Assembly (NCBI GenBank): GCA_963708805.1
Contig: CAVPUA010000003.1
Span: forward strand, 1,116,001-1,180,000
Direction of reading: 5' to 3'
Origin: CAVPUA01 sp963708805
GTDB taxonomy: Bacteria > Actinomycetota > Actinomycetes > Mycobacteriales > Jatrophihabitantaceae
Length of the DNA stretch: 64,000 bases
Position 1 is the first letter of the stretch. Each line of letters starts with the position of its first letter. Below, one piece after another: positions 26,498 to 36,126 of the stretch. The notes under the pieces are model-generated. The model did no database searches and had not been told where the DNA came from. It saw nothing but the letters and a program-made list of their open reading frames with translations. The position numbers were made by a program, and so were the translations under genes.

Positions 26498-28864
26498 ATG
26501 ACTGCCGATGTCGATGCCTTGTTCAGCGTGCCCGACGCAGCCGCGCCGCGCCCGGCCCCCCGGGCGCGATTGAGCGCGGACTCGTTGTTGGACGGCCTCA
26601 ATCAGCAGCAGCGCGCGGCGGTCGTGCACGCCGGTTCGCCGCTGCTGATCGTGGCCGGTGCCGGCTCGGGCAAGACCCGCGTCCTCACCCATCGCATCGG
26701 CTACCTGCTGGCCGAGCGCAACGCCACTCCCGGTCAGATCCTGGCCATCACCTTCACCAACAAGGCCGCCGGCGAGATGAAGGAACGGGTGGCCGCGCTG
26801 GTCGGACCGCGCGCCAAGGCGATGTGGGTCAGCACCTTCCACTCGATGTGCGTGCGCATCCTGCGCGCCGAGCACAAGACGCTCGGGCTCAAATCGTCCT
26901 TCTCGATCTACGACGGCGACGACAGCAAGCGGCTGATGACCCTCGTCGGACGCGATCTCGATCTCGACCCGAAGCGTTTCCCGGCCCGCTCACTGTCGGC
27001 ACAGGTGAGCAATCTCAAGAACGAGCTGGTGACGCCCGAGGCCTGGGCCGAGCGCGCCAGCAACGCCCACGAGAAGGTGCTGGCCGAGGCCTATCGGGTC
27101 TATCAGCGGCGCCTGGTCGAGGCTCACGCCCTGGACTTCGACGACCTGATCATGCGCACGGTCGGCCTGCTGCAGGACTATCCCGACATCGCCGAGCACT
27201 ACCACCGCCGCTTCCGGCACGTGCTGGTCGACGAGTACCAGGACACCAACCACGCCCAGTACATGCTGGTGCGTGAACTCACGGCAGGCGACGATCCGGC
27301 CGAACTGGCCGTCGTCGGTGACGCCGACCAGTCGATCTACGCCTTCCGGGGCGCGACGATCCGCAACATCCTCGAGTTCGAGCGCGACTACCCGAACGCC
27401 ACGACGATCCTGCTCGAGCAGAACTACCGCTCCACGCAGACGATCTTGAGTGCGGCCAACGCGGTGATCGCCCGCAACGCCGATCGCAAGCCGAAGAACC
27501 TGTGGTCCGAGGCCGGAGCCGGCGAGCAGATCAGTGGCTACGTCGCCGAGAACGAGCACGACGAGGCCGCGTGGGTGTCGCAGCAGATCGACAAGCTGGC
27601 CGATGATCACGGGACCAAACCGAGCGACATTGCGGTGTTCTACCGCACCAATGCCCAGTCCCGAGTCTTCGAAGAAGTCTTCATCCGGGTGGGTATGCCC
27701 TACAAGGTCGTCGGCGGCGTTCGGTTCTACGAACGGCGCGAGGTCCGCGATGCGCTGGCCTATCTCCGGGTGATCGCCAACCCGGACGATGTCGTCAGCC
27801 TGCGCCGCATCGTCAACACGCCTCGCCGCGGCATCGGCGACCGCGCCCAGGCCATGATCGAAAACCTGGCCGAGCGTGAGCGCATCTCGTTCGGGGCCGC
27901 GCTGGAGCGAGCCGACGTCGCGCCCGGTCTGGCGCAACGCTCGCTCAACTCGATCCAGGACTTCACCACGTTGATGATCGAGCTGCGCGCGATCGGGGTG
28001 ACCGAGGAGGGCCTGCTGGCCGCGCCCGGCGAGATCCTCGAGGCCGTCCTCGACAAGACGGGCTACGTGCGCGAGCTCGAGGCCAGCCACGACCCGCAGG
28101 ACGAGGGCCGGGTCGACAACCTGCGAGAGCTCGTGAGCGTCGCCCGGGAGTTCGAGGAGCAGCGAGCAGCCGGCGGCGAGGTCGCCACCCTCGACGGGTT
28201 CCTCGAACAGGTCTCGTTGGTAGCGGACGCCGACTCGCTTCCCGATGGTGGCGATGGCGTGGTCACCCTGATGACGCTGCACACCGCCAAGGGGCTGGAG
28301 TTCCCGGTCGTGTTCCTGACTGGCATGGAGGACGGCGTCTTCCCGCACATGCGGGCGCTGAGCGATCCGGCCGAACTGGCCGAGGAGCGACGCCTGGCCT
28401 ACGTCGGCATCACGCGGGCCCGCGAGCGGCTCTTCCTGTCCCGGGCGCTGAGTCGCAGCGCCTGGGGGGCGCCTTCGTGGAACCCGCCGTCGCGGTTCCT
28501 GGACGAGATCCCGCCCGAACTCGTCGAATGGAGCGGTGCGGTCGGTCGCGAGCCGTTCGTCAACCGGTACGGCGACGAGCCGACTTCGGGCGCGTACTCC
28601 GATCACGGCTACCGCGCGCGTCAGCCGTCGGCCCAACAGTCGCTGGCCGCGAATCGGCTCTCCTCGGGGGGCTTGAAGGGCGGCGTCGGCAACCGTCCGA
28701 TCCTGGCGCTCGACCCCGGCGACCGGGTGACGCACGACGCCTGGGGCATGGGTACGGTCGTCGCCACCCGCGGCAACGGCGAGCAGTCGCAGGCCCAGAT
28801 CGACTTCGGTTCCTCGGGCGTCAAGTGGCTCGTGCTGCGCTACGCCGCGATCCAGAAGCTCTGA
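26498..28864 (+). CDS. pcrA: ATP-dependent DNA helicase UvrD/PcrA
   Basis: A 788-residue superfamily 1A 3'-5' helicase for nucleotide excision and mismatch-type repair, replication restart and RecA filament removal. Motifs run in order: GLNQQQRAAVVHAGSPLLIVAGAGSGKT (Q motif and Walker A), ITFTNKAAGEMKERV (Ia), LDFDDLI, VLVDEYQDTNHAQYMLV (II), VVGDADQSIYAFRGA (III), LEQNYRSTQTIL (IV), VTLMTLHTAKGLEFPVVFL (V) and RRLAYVGITRARERLFLS (VI). The C-terminal RVTHDAWGMGTVVATRG... tail is the PcrA-type RNA polymerase-binding Tudor region. ATG at 26498 (MTADVDALF) is chosen; the frame is open further upstream but lacks similarity there. Intact. Confidence 0.96.
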   Translation: MTADVDALFSVPDAAAPRPAPRARLSADSLLDGLNQQQRAAVVHAGSPLLIVAGAGSGKTRVLTHRIGYLLAERNATPGQILAITFTNKAAGEMKERVAALVGPRAKAMWVSTFHSMCVRILRAEHKTLGLKSSFSIYDGDDSKRLMTLVGRDLDLDPKRFPARSLSAQVSNLKNELVTPEAWAERASNAHEKVLAEAYRVYQRRLVEAHALDFDDLIMRTVGLLQDYPDIAEHYHRRFRHVLVDEYQDTNHAQYMLVRELTAGDDPAELAVVGDADQSIYAFRGATIRNILEFERDYPNATTILLEQNYRSTQTILSAANAVIARNADRKPKNLWSEAGAGEQISGYVAENEHDEAAWVSQQIDKLADDHGTKPSDIAVFYRTNAQSRVFEEVFIRVGMPYKVVGGVRFYERREVRDALAYLRVIANPDDVVSLRRIVNTPRRGIGDRAQAMIENLAERERISFGAALERADVAPGLAQRSLNSIQDFTTLMIELRAIGVTEEGLLAAPGEILEAVLDKTGYVRELEASHDPQDEGRVDNLRELVSVAREFEEQRAAGGEVATLDGFLEQVSLVADADSLPDGGDGVVTLMTLHTAKGLEFPVVFLTGMEDGVFPHMRALSDPAELAEERRLAYVGITRARERLFLSRALSRSAWGAPSWNPPSRFLDEIPPELVEWSGAVGREPFVNRYGDEPTSGAYSDHGYRARQPSAQQSLAANRLSSGGLKGGVGNRPILALDPGDRVTHDAWGMGTVVATRGNGEQSQAQIDFGSSGVKWLVLRYAAIQKL

Positions 28865-28869
28865 ACGGC

Positions 28870-29691
28870 GTGCGCGTACTCGTCTCGGTCGACATGGAGG
28901 GGATCGCGGGCGTCGTCGCGCCCGACGACATCACCCCGGGACACGCGGAGTACGAGCGCAATCGCGCCTACATGACCGACGAGGCCAGCGCCGCGGTGCG
29001 CGGGGTGATCGCGTTCGATCCGGACGCGTCGATCGTCGTGTGCGATGCCCACGCCTCGTTTCGCAATCTGTTGCCCCACCGATTGGCTCGTGGCTGCACG
29101 CTGCTGCGCGGTTCGCCGCGCCGCCACGGGATGATGACCGGCATCGACGACAGCGTGGACGCCGTCCTGTTCGTCGGCTACCACGGCCGGGCGGGCACAC
29201 CTCGGTCGGTTCTCGCCCACACGATCAGCGGCGCCACCATCGCCGAGGTCCGGTGCAACGGGCAGGTGCTCGGCGAAATCGGGCTCAATGCCGCGCTGGC
29301 CGCTCATTTCGGGGCGCAGCCGGTGCTGGCCACCGGCGACGACACGCTCGCCGGCGAGGCCGAAGCGATCGCGCCCGGGATCACGACTGTCACCGTGAAG
29401 TGGGCGGTCGCCAACCGGGCCGCCGAGAGCCTGCACCCCGACGACTCCTGCGCCCGGATCGAGGCGGGGGCCACGGCGGCGCTGGCCGACCTGTCCGCGG
29501 TGCGCCCGCCGCGCATCGGGGGCCCGATCGACCTCGAGGTCGATCTGCTGCGTCCGCACATGACCGAACGCGCCGCGCTGATTCCAGGCGTCGAGTTGCG
29601 GGGGCCGCTGACCCTCGGAATGCGCACTGCGGACCTTCCCGCGGCCTACGAGATGATCGACATCTTCGCCGTGCTCGCCGCCGCCGGCTGA
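28870..29691 (+). CDS. M55 family metallopeptidase (DppA-like D-aminopeptidase)
   Basis: A 273-residue peptidase. It starts at GTG 28870 with VRVLVSVDMEGIAGVV, where the Asp-x-Glu pair binds zinc as in Bacillus DppA. The later IVVCDAHASFRNLLP, RGSPRRHGMMTGID, LFVGYHGRAGTP and HTISG supply further metal and nucleophile positions. DppA forms a decameric D-Ala-D-Ala aminopeptidase used for peptide and cell-wall recycling. The gene starts five bases after pcrA, probably read in one transcript, though the functional link is not obvious. Intact. Confidence 0.88.
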   Translation: MRVLVSVDMEGIAGVVAPDDITPGHAEYERNRAYMTDEASAAVRGVIAFDPDASIVVCDAHASFRNLLPHRLARGCTLLRGSPRRHGMMTGIDDSVDAVLFVGYHGRAGTPRSVLAHTISGATIAEVRCNGQVLGEIGLNAALAAHFGAQPVLATGDDTLAGEAEAIAPGITTVTVKWAVANRAAESLHPDDSCARIEAGATAALADLSAVRPPRIGGPIDLEVDLLRPHMTERAALIPGVELRGPLTLGMRTADLPAAYEMIDIFAVLAAAG

Positions 29692-29741
29692 CGAGGCGCC
29701 GCCTTCACCTTCCCGTCGGCGCTCGTACCGACTGGCCGGGG

Positions 29742-31245
29742 CTACTTGCCCCGCGCAGTCGGATGGCAGACCGCCGACGGTCCCGAATAGGTCGGTGACT
29801 CGAGCAGGGTCACCGTGTTCTGCGTGAAGATCACCCGGTAGCCCGCCGCGAGCGCCTGCGACAAGATCAACTTGGGTGCGGGACCGTCGTTGCCGCCCAC
29901 GGTCGGGAAGAGCGTGTCGATGGCGACGAAGTCGGCGTGGGTGAATCGCGAATCGGCCAGCGCCGTGTAGTTGCGGCTGGTCAGGCGCGGCGCGAGGTGG
30001 TCGTCGACCGCCACGCAGGTGTCGGCCGGGAATGCGGGCGATGACGGCGCGCTGCGCGGCCGTGTGCGATGTCGTGCGCCAAGCCGCTCCGGTGACCATC
30101 CGGCGGATGTCGGACGGCGCGGTGTGCCCGAACGCGGCCAGCCAGACCGGGACGATCACCAGCCAGCTCAGCAGCACCCGCGACGACCACCGCCGGCGCG
30201 AACACGCCCAGCCGCTGGGCTCCGTCGACCATCGCCAGCACGAGGACGAGCCAGGGCAGTGCGCTGTAGTGGTAGTGCGTCGTCCACAACTCGGGCCGGT
30301 AGTTGAAGTAGTTCTCGGCCAGCAGGGGCAGTGCCAGCCAGGCGTAACGCGAGCGCAGCGGCAACAGCAACAGCGGGACGAACAGGTAGGCCAGCGTCTC
30401 GGCCTTCACGTGCGGGGTGAAGAAGACGCGCACGGCGTGCCACGGGTGCGTGACGATGTCGCGCAGGGCCGACGGCAGGTTCGGCCCGAGCTCGGTGTAC
30501 TGCCAGTAGGAGAACTGCTTCGTCGGCGCGAAGTGCGGGATCACGACCGCCGTCACGACTTCGTACGCGACCGCGCCGGCGACGATCATGACCAGCCCCG
30601 GCCCCGCGCCGCGCCACGTCCGCCGAGTGCCCGCGGCGCGGGGTCAGTGCCCGGATCGCGCCGAGCACGACCAGCACGATCCCCATGTCCTCGCGGACGA
30701 GCAGCAGCAGAAAGGCGCAGATCAGCAGCGTGCGGTCGGCCCGCCGGTCGAGCGCGTCGACGGCCAGGGCGAGCAACGGGACCGCGAAGGCGATCTCGTG
30801 GAAGTCGAAGTCGATCATCGACTGGAACGCCCACCCGACGCCGTAGGCGGCGGCGATGATCAAGGCCGCGCCGGCACCCACCCGGCGCCGGGTGAAGCGG
30901 TAGACGACCGGGATCGACGCGGCGAGCAACAGCGGCCTGGACGACCAGCAGGACGACCGGGCTGTCCCAGATCCAGTAGAGCGGTGCAATGACCGCGATG
31001 ATCGGGTGGAAGTGATCGCCGAGAACGTCGTAGCCGGGACCTTTCAGCGGGACGACCGGCGCCTGGAAGTGCGAGTACGCCCGAACGGCCTGATCGAAGA
31101 TGCCGAGGTCGTAGCCGGAGGACAGGTAGGTGCTCCAGCGGCTGATCGAGTAGACGGCGTAGAAGGCGAAGAAGACGAGCGTCAGCGCGAGGACGCCCCA
31201 GCGCTCGCGGCGGGCGGGCGGGTGCGGTGGGGTATCAGGCGACAC
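29742..31245 (-). CDS. DUF2079 polytopic membrane protein, about four frameshifts
   Basis: Corrected length is near 500 residues with many TM helices. Segments GVLALTLVFFAFYAVYSISRW, SGYDLGIFDQAVRAYSHFQAP and LGDHFHPIIAVIAPLYWIWDSP form the first loop, with the Asp-Leu-Gly-Ile-Phe-Asp motif of the DUF2079 (GT-C-like) family. VREDMGIVLVVLG, NYRPELWTTHYHYSALPW and a C-terminal soluble segment follow. The family is related to GT-C glycosyltransferases; donor and acceptor are unknown. Frames change near 30945, 30605, 30170 and 30020, all +1. The GTG at 31243-31245 lies 14 bases after the upstream GT87-like gene, indicating an operon. Confidence 0.78.
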
Positions 31246-31259
31246 GGTGGGCCGCGTCG

Positions 31260-32635
31260 TCAGCCGACGCGGTCGGGAAGGCCAGCCCGAGCGGGCTCCT
31301 CCGGGGTGTCGTCCTGCCCGGTCTGGTGCAGTACCCGGGAGCACGCGATCCAGGTCAGCCGCACGAGCAGCCCGTTGCGCAGCGCCAGCACGAGCATCGT
31401 CGGGATCGAGAACTCGTTGCCGTTGGTCAGGTTGTTGTACGTGAGCGGGAAGACGATCTGGGTCAGCACGCAGATGATCAGCAGCAGGCGGGCGGCCCGA
31501 CGCACCTCGGTGTCGTTGGGCCAGCGGGCGAGCAGGGCGGCGAGCGGGCCACCGAGCCAGAGGATGTACTGCGGGCTGAGCGTCTTGTTGGTGATCGTCA
31601 CGACGGCCGCGGTGGCAAGGAACAGCCAGCGACACGGTCTCGGCCGACACCGAGGGCAACTGCCGGGCGCGGTACCAGAGCCACGCCAGCAGGCCCGAGT
31701 CCGAGGACGGTGAGCACGGTCGAAACAGTGATCATGGTGTGCACGCCGGGACCGAAGATCTCGTAGGCCTTGTAGTCGCTGACCCGGATGTCCCAGGTGC
31801 CCCTGGGATGAACGGCGCGCGCCAGCATCAGCGGCGTGGCGACGACCGACTCGATCTGCAGACCGCGGCCGGCCTGCCAGTGCAGCGGCGAGAGCAGCCG
31901 GTGTACCCCGCCGACGGCCAGGCTGATCGCGGCGATCGCCCCGCCGGTGAACACGAAGCCCTTGAGCACCGGTCGCCGGTCGAGGCGGCGCAGCAGGAAG
32001 CTGGGCAGCATCAACGCCGGCCACAGCTTCAGCGCCGCCCCGACGGCGGTGAGCGCGCCCGACCACGCCGGGCGCCGGGCGGCGGCGAGCACGGCAGCGC
32101 CGGCCAGCATGGCCGGCACCAGATCGAAACGGAAGTAGGCCATCGGGCCGATGGCGGGTACGAACCACAGCCAGAACCGGACGGCCTCGGTGCGTCTTCG
32201 GGCCCCGACCCGCCAGAGCGTCCAGGTGAAGACGGCGTCGACGGCCAGCATCGACACGACGAACAGAGCGGCGAAGGCCAGCGGGTTGAAGATCGACAAC
32301 AGGTACTGCGGCAGCATGATCGCGAGCACCGGCAGCGGGTACTCCTGCAGCACCTGGTGGATCGAGCCGCCGTGGAACAGCTCGTGCAGGCTGCGCGCGT
32401 AGTAGCTGACGTCACCGGTGACGGCCTGATTCGGGAGTCACCAGCAGCGCCAGGGCGATTGCCCGGCTGGCCAGCCAGCTCAGCACGACCGCGCGAGTGC
32501 CGTCGCCGCGCAGTTCGGAGGGCAGACCGGATGACCGAGGGACGGGGCGCGACGGCCGCGGCCGGACTCGAGCTCAGGCGCTGGTTCGAGCGTTTCCAGC
32601 TCAGCGGCAGACGGAGGCAGTTCCGTCGTCGCCAT
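31260..32635 (-). CDS. GT87/DUF2029-like membrane glycosyltransferase, frameshifted
   Basis: A polytopic membrane protein of about 458 residues. Segments include FVPAIGPMAYFRFDLVPAMLAGAAVLAA, GALTAVGAALKLWPALMLPSFLLRR and NKTLSPQYILWLGGPLAALLA. The KLWPAL and SPQYxLWL motifs are typical of GT87 polyprenyl-phosphate-mannose or pentose-dependent transferases that build actinobacterial lipoglycans. The N-terminus (MATTELPPSAAELETLEP) begins at 32635 after GAGGGG. The frame breaks near 32435 and between about 31690 and 31620. It is followed by the DUF2079 gene, another GT-C-like protein, so the pair may act on the same envelope glycan; this is inference. Confidence 0.75.
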
Positions 32636-32883
32636 GCGCATCCCCTCGCCAGAGGTCGTGAATTTCGAGATTAGTCCTGTCAAGGTTCTCTAACGCTGTG
32701 TTGAATGGTCAAATCCCGTCCAGCGATTTCACTGGATCCGGCTGGGAGCCGGCTAAGACGAATCGCTCAGGTCGGCCATCGACCCGTGAATCCGGTCTCA
32801 GCGCGGTGTCGCCCGCGTCGCCAGAGGCCTAATGTCCAGTATCGAATCCTGATCGCACATCACCCGAGAACGGACTGACCAGC

Positions 32884-34054
32884 GTGGATCTGTTCGAGTA
32901 CCAAGCCAAGGAACTGTTCAAGGAATACGGCGTCCCGGTGAGTCTGGGTGAGACGACCGACACACCCCAGACGGCTGAGGAGATCGCGGCGCGCATCGGC
33001 GGTGTCACCGTCGTCAAGGCGCAGGTCAAGATCGGTGGACGCGGCAAGGCCGGCGGCGTGAAGGTCGCCAAGACCCCCGCCGACGCCAAGGCCAACGCCG
33101 AACAGATCCTCGGCATGGACATCAAGGGCCTGACCGTCCACCAGGTCCTGATCGATCCGGGCGCGGACATCAAGCAGGAGTACTACGTCTCCTACCTGCT
33201 CGACCGCACCAACCGCACGTTCCTGGCGATGGCGTCCTACGAGGGCGGCATGGAGATCGAGCAGCTCGCGGTCGAGCGGCCCGAGGCGCTGGGCAAGGTC
33301 GCCGTCGACGTCGTCGAGGGCGTGGGGACCGAGAAGGCCCGCGAGATCGTCGCACGCCGGTCGCTTCCCGGACGAGATCGCCGACCAGGTCGCCGACATC
33401 CTCATCAAGCTCTGGGACGTGTTCACCGGCGCCGACGCGACGTTGGTCGAGATCAACCCGCTCGCGCGAGTCGGGGACGGGTCGATCGTCGCCCTCGACG
33501 GCAAGGTGACGCTGGACGACAACGCCAACTTCCGCCAGCCGCGCAATGCCGGTCTCGAGGACGTCGCCTCGACCGACCCGCTGGAGCAGAAGGCCAAGGA
33601 GAAGCACCTCAACTACGTCAAGCTCGACGGCGAGGTCGGCATCATCGGCAACGGCGCGGGCCTGGTCATGTCGACGCTGGACGTCGTCGCGTACGCCGGC
33701 GAGAAGCACGGCGGCGTGAAGCCGGCCAACTTCCTCGACATCGGTGGCGGCGCGTCGGCCGAGGTCATGGCCAACGGCCTCGACATCATCCTCAACGATC
33801 CGGACGTCCGGTCGGTCTTCGTCAACGTCTTCGGCGGCATCACCGCCTGCGACGCGGTGGCCAACGGCATCGTCGGCGCGCTCGACCTGCTGGGCGACGA
33901 GGCGACCAAGCCGCTCGTCGTCCGCCTCGACGGCAACAACGTCATCGAGGGACGCCGGATCCTGAACGAGAGGGCGCACCCGCTGGTGACGCTCGTCGAC
34001 ACAATGGACGCCGCGGCCGACAAGGCCGCCGAACTCGCGAACGCAGGGAAGTGA
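32884..34054 (+). CDS. sucC: Succinyl-CoA synthetase beta subunit SucC, one frameshift
   Basis: The ADP-forming beta subunit of the TCA-cycle enzyme making succinate and ATP or GTP from succinyl-CoA. The start MDLFEYQAKELFKEYGVPVSLG and the ATP-grasp region VVKAQVKIGGRGKAGGVK are diagnostic; the C-terminal ligase domain shows FLDIGGGASAEVMANGL and VFVNVFGGITACD. The frame shifts by +1 near 33360 (GCCGGTCGCTTCCC), after which FPDEIADQVADILIKLWDVFTGADATLVEINPL continues normally. The total span is exactly one base over a multiple of three and corrects to 389 residues. It starts at GTG 32884 and sucD follows after five bases. Confidence 0.95.
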
Positions 34055-34059
34055 ACTAG

Positions 34060-34935
34060 ATGGCTATTTTTCTCGACGAGAACTCCAAGATCATCGTCCA
34101 GGGCATCACCGGCGGTGAGGGCACCAAGCACACCAAGCGGATGCTCGCGTCCGGTGCTCAGGTCGTCGGCGGCGTCAACGCGCGCAAGGCCGGAACCAAG
34201 GTCGACTTCGACGGCACGGTGCTTCCCGTCTTCGGCAGCGTCAGTGAGGCGATGGCCGAGACCGGCGCGAACGTGACGGTCGGTTTCGTCCCGCCGCCGT
34301 TCACGAAGGACTCGGTGATCGAGGCGATCGACGCCGCCATCCCGCTGGCGATCGTCATCACCGAGGGCGTTCCGGTGCACGACACCGCGGCGTTCTGGTC
34401 GCACGCGCGCGGCAGTCAGACGCGCATCATCGGGCCCAACTGCCCGGGCGTGATCAGCCCCGGCAAGTCGAACGCCGGCATCATCCCGGCCGACATCACC
34501 CAGGCCGGACGGGTCGGCCTCGTGTCGAAGTCGGGCACGCTGACCTATCAGATGATGTACGAGCTGCGCGATCTCGGCTTCTCGACGGCGGTCGGCATCG
34601 GCGGTGACCCGATCATCGGCACGACGCACATCGACTGCCTCGAGGCCTTCGAGGCCGACCCCGAGACCGAGGCGATCGTGATGATCGGCGAGATCGGCGG
34701 CGACGCCGAGGAGCGCGCGGCGGCGTTCATCAAGGCGCACGTCACCAAGCCGGTGGTCGGTTACGTCGCCGGTTTCACCGCTCCGGAGGGCAAGACGATG
34801 GGCCACGCCGGCGCGATCGTGTCCGGTGGCGCCGGCACCGCGCAGGGCAAGAAGGAAGCGCTCGAGGCCGCCGGCGTCCGCGTCGGCAAGACGCCCAGCG
34901 AGACCGCCCGCCTGTTGCGCGAGGTGCTCAGCTAG
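34060..34935 (+). CDS. sucD: Succinyl-CoA synthetase alpha subunit SucD
   Basis: The 291-residue alpha subunit, partner of SucC. The CoA-binding Rossmann part shows KIIVQGITGGEGTKHTKRMLASG and VTVGFVPPPFTKDSVIEA. The active-site histidine that is phosphorylated during catalysis lies in the FTAPEGKTMGHAGAIVSGGAGTAQGKKEAL segment. The family signature GPNCPGVISPGKSNAGIIP is intact. The start ATG at 34060 sits five bases after the sucC stop, so the subunits are co-expressed. A strong palindrome directly after the stop probably ends the transcript. Confidence 0.97.
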   Translation: MAIFLDENSKIIVQGITGGEGTKHTKRMLASGAQVVGGVNARKAGTKVDFDGTVLPVFGSVSEAMAETGANVTVGFVPPPFTKDSVIEAIDAAIPLAIVITEGVPVHDTAAFWSHARGSQTRIIGPNCPGVISPGKSNAGIIPADITQAGRVGLVSKSGTLTYQMMYELRDLGFSTAVGIGGDPIIGTTHIDCLEAFEADPETEAIVMIGEIGGDAEERAAAFIKAHVTKPVVGYVAGFTAPEGKTMGHAGAIVSGGAGTAQGKKEALEAAGVRVGKTPSETARLLREVLS

Positions 34936-34949
34936 CGCTGCTCGCACCG

Positions 34950-35000
34950 TGCCCCTCTCCGAACCGGAATTCGCAGCGATTTCTGGTTCGTAGGGGGGCA
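34950..35000. repeat. Intergenic palindrome, CTCCGAACC family (terminator-like)
   Basis: TGCCCCTCTCCGAACCGGAATTC... pairs with the reverse-complement-like ...TCTGGTTCGTAGGGGGGCA, about 51 bases end to end. The core CTCCGAACC/GGTTCG matches the palindrome at 13277-13334. It lies 14 bases after sucD and probably terminates the sucCD transcript. Confidence 0.7.
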
Positions 35001-35136
35001 AAGTGCTCTTCCGGATCGACAGAAACGCAGCGACGCGCCGGTATCAGATATGCCTGATCGCGTTCCTTGTGGCCGGTAGTACCGATAGCTTGGTTCGCGC
35101 AGGCCCATCCGGGGCGTCACCGCATAGGAGTTCGCT

Positions 35137-35995
35137 ATGACTTACCAGCCACCGCCTCCTCCGCCGGGGGAGCCCCCCTACGGAGCGCAGCCGCCGCCGC
35201 CCGGTGGCTATGGCGCTCCGCCGCCGCCTCCGCCCCCGCCGCCCCCGCCGTCGAGTCCGCCTCCGCCACCACCCGCTCAGCCGGGCTACGGAACGGCTCC
35301 CGGTTACAGCGCGCCGCCGCCGCCCGGTGCCTACCCGCCGCCCCCGCCGACCGGCGCCTACGACCAGCCCGCCTACGGTCAGCCGACCGGTTACGGGCAG
35401 CCGCCGGCCTCGCCGTACGGCGCGCCGCAATACGGGGCCCCCGCGCCGGGCGCCGGGTTCAACCCGGCCAGCGTGAACCCGATGGACTGGGCGATCATGG
35501 GCCTGGGCTTCCTGACGTTCATCTTCTCGTTCTTCAGCTACTACACCGTCAAGGTCGTCGTTCCAGGGGTTCAGCCAGTCCGGGCACGAGAACGCGTGGC
35601 ACGGCTTCTTCGGCTGGTTCGCGGCGTTCCTGGCGCTGCTGGCCGGCGCCACGGTTGCGGTCGAACTGTTCCTGCCGCAGATGAAGCTGCCGCTCCCGGT
35701 TCGTCTCGTCGCGGTCGGGCTGTCGGTCGTGGCCCTGCTGTCGGTGCTTCTCGCCCTGGTCGTGTTCCCGGGACTGAGCGGCGACCTGTCGGGAGTCGGC
35801 ATCCACAAGGGACGCGGCTTCGGCTACTGGATCGACTTGATCTTCATCATCGCCCTCGTCGTGCTGACCGTCCTGCGACTCAAGGCGACCGGCGGCAAGC
35901 TGCCCTGGGAGAAGGGCGACAGCGGCCCAGGTACGCCGCCTCCGCCCGGGCCTGGTTACGGTCCGCCCGCCGGCGGTTACGGCCCGCCGCAGTAA
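35137..35995 (+). CDS. Proline-rich four-TM membrane protein (Rv0954-like), one frameshift
   Basis: The N-terminal 105 residues are an extreme proline/glycine/tyrosine-rich cytoplasmic tail with a run of twelve prolines and GYGxP-type repeats. Four TM helices follow (WAIMGLGFLTFIFSFFSYY, FFGWFAAFLALLAGATVAVEL, LVAVGLSVVALLSVLLALVVF, IDLIFIIALVVLTVL), then another Pro/Gly-rich tail ending GGYGPPQ. Synteny after sucCD matches M. tuberculosis Rv0954, reported as a divisome-associated protein. A +1 insertion near 35565 (GTCGTCGTTCC) breaks the frame; the span is one base over a multiple of three. Strong ribosome site (AGGAG) before the ATG at 35137. Confidence 0.82.
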
Positions 35996-36019
35996 GAACC
36001 AGTAAGCACCAGTAAGCCA
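35990..36019 (+). repeat. Three tandem 10-bp repeats containing TAA stops
   Basis: CAGTAAGAAC, CAGTAAGCAC and CAGTAAGCCA run head to tail, the first containing the stop codon of the Rv0954-like gene. The repeat probably arose by slippage at the gene end; each copy carries a TAA, placed in successive frames because the unit is 10 bases. Confidence 0.7.
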
Positions 36020-36025
36020 GGATCG

Positions 36026-36075
36026 CGACGATCATGCTGGCGCGTGGCCATCACCGCGCACCAGCATGATCGTCG
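36026..36075. repeat. 50-bp palindrome with CGACGATCATG arms (REP-like)
   Basis: A perfect 15-bp inverted repeat, CGACGATCATGCTGG and its complement, encloses 20 bases with CGCG on each side. The overall length (50) and the outer 11 bases CGACGATCATG are shared exactly with 55962-56011, which defines a dispersed element family. It lies in the gap between the Rv0954-like and DUF6350 genes. Confidence 0.8.
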
Positions 36076-36126
36076 GCCCGGCGCGCCTGGATCGCGCGAC
36101 GGCGTTCGGTTTGCGACGCTGAGCCC

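Noticed and set aside
26405..26875. A longer minus-strand protein including the aromatic leader residues
   Set aside because: The upstream codons are antisense to the pcrA N-terminus with no domain or ribosome site; only the short aromatic part, with its downstream terminator, makes sense.
36044..36126. N-terminal extension of the DUF6350 gene from ATG 36044
   Set aside because: The added codons lie inside the 50-bp palindrome and show no similarity to the family or a ribosome site.
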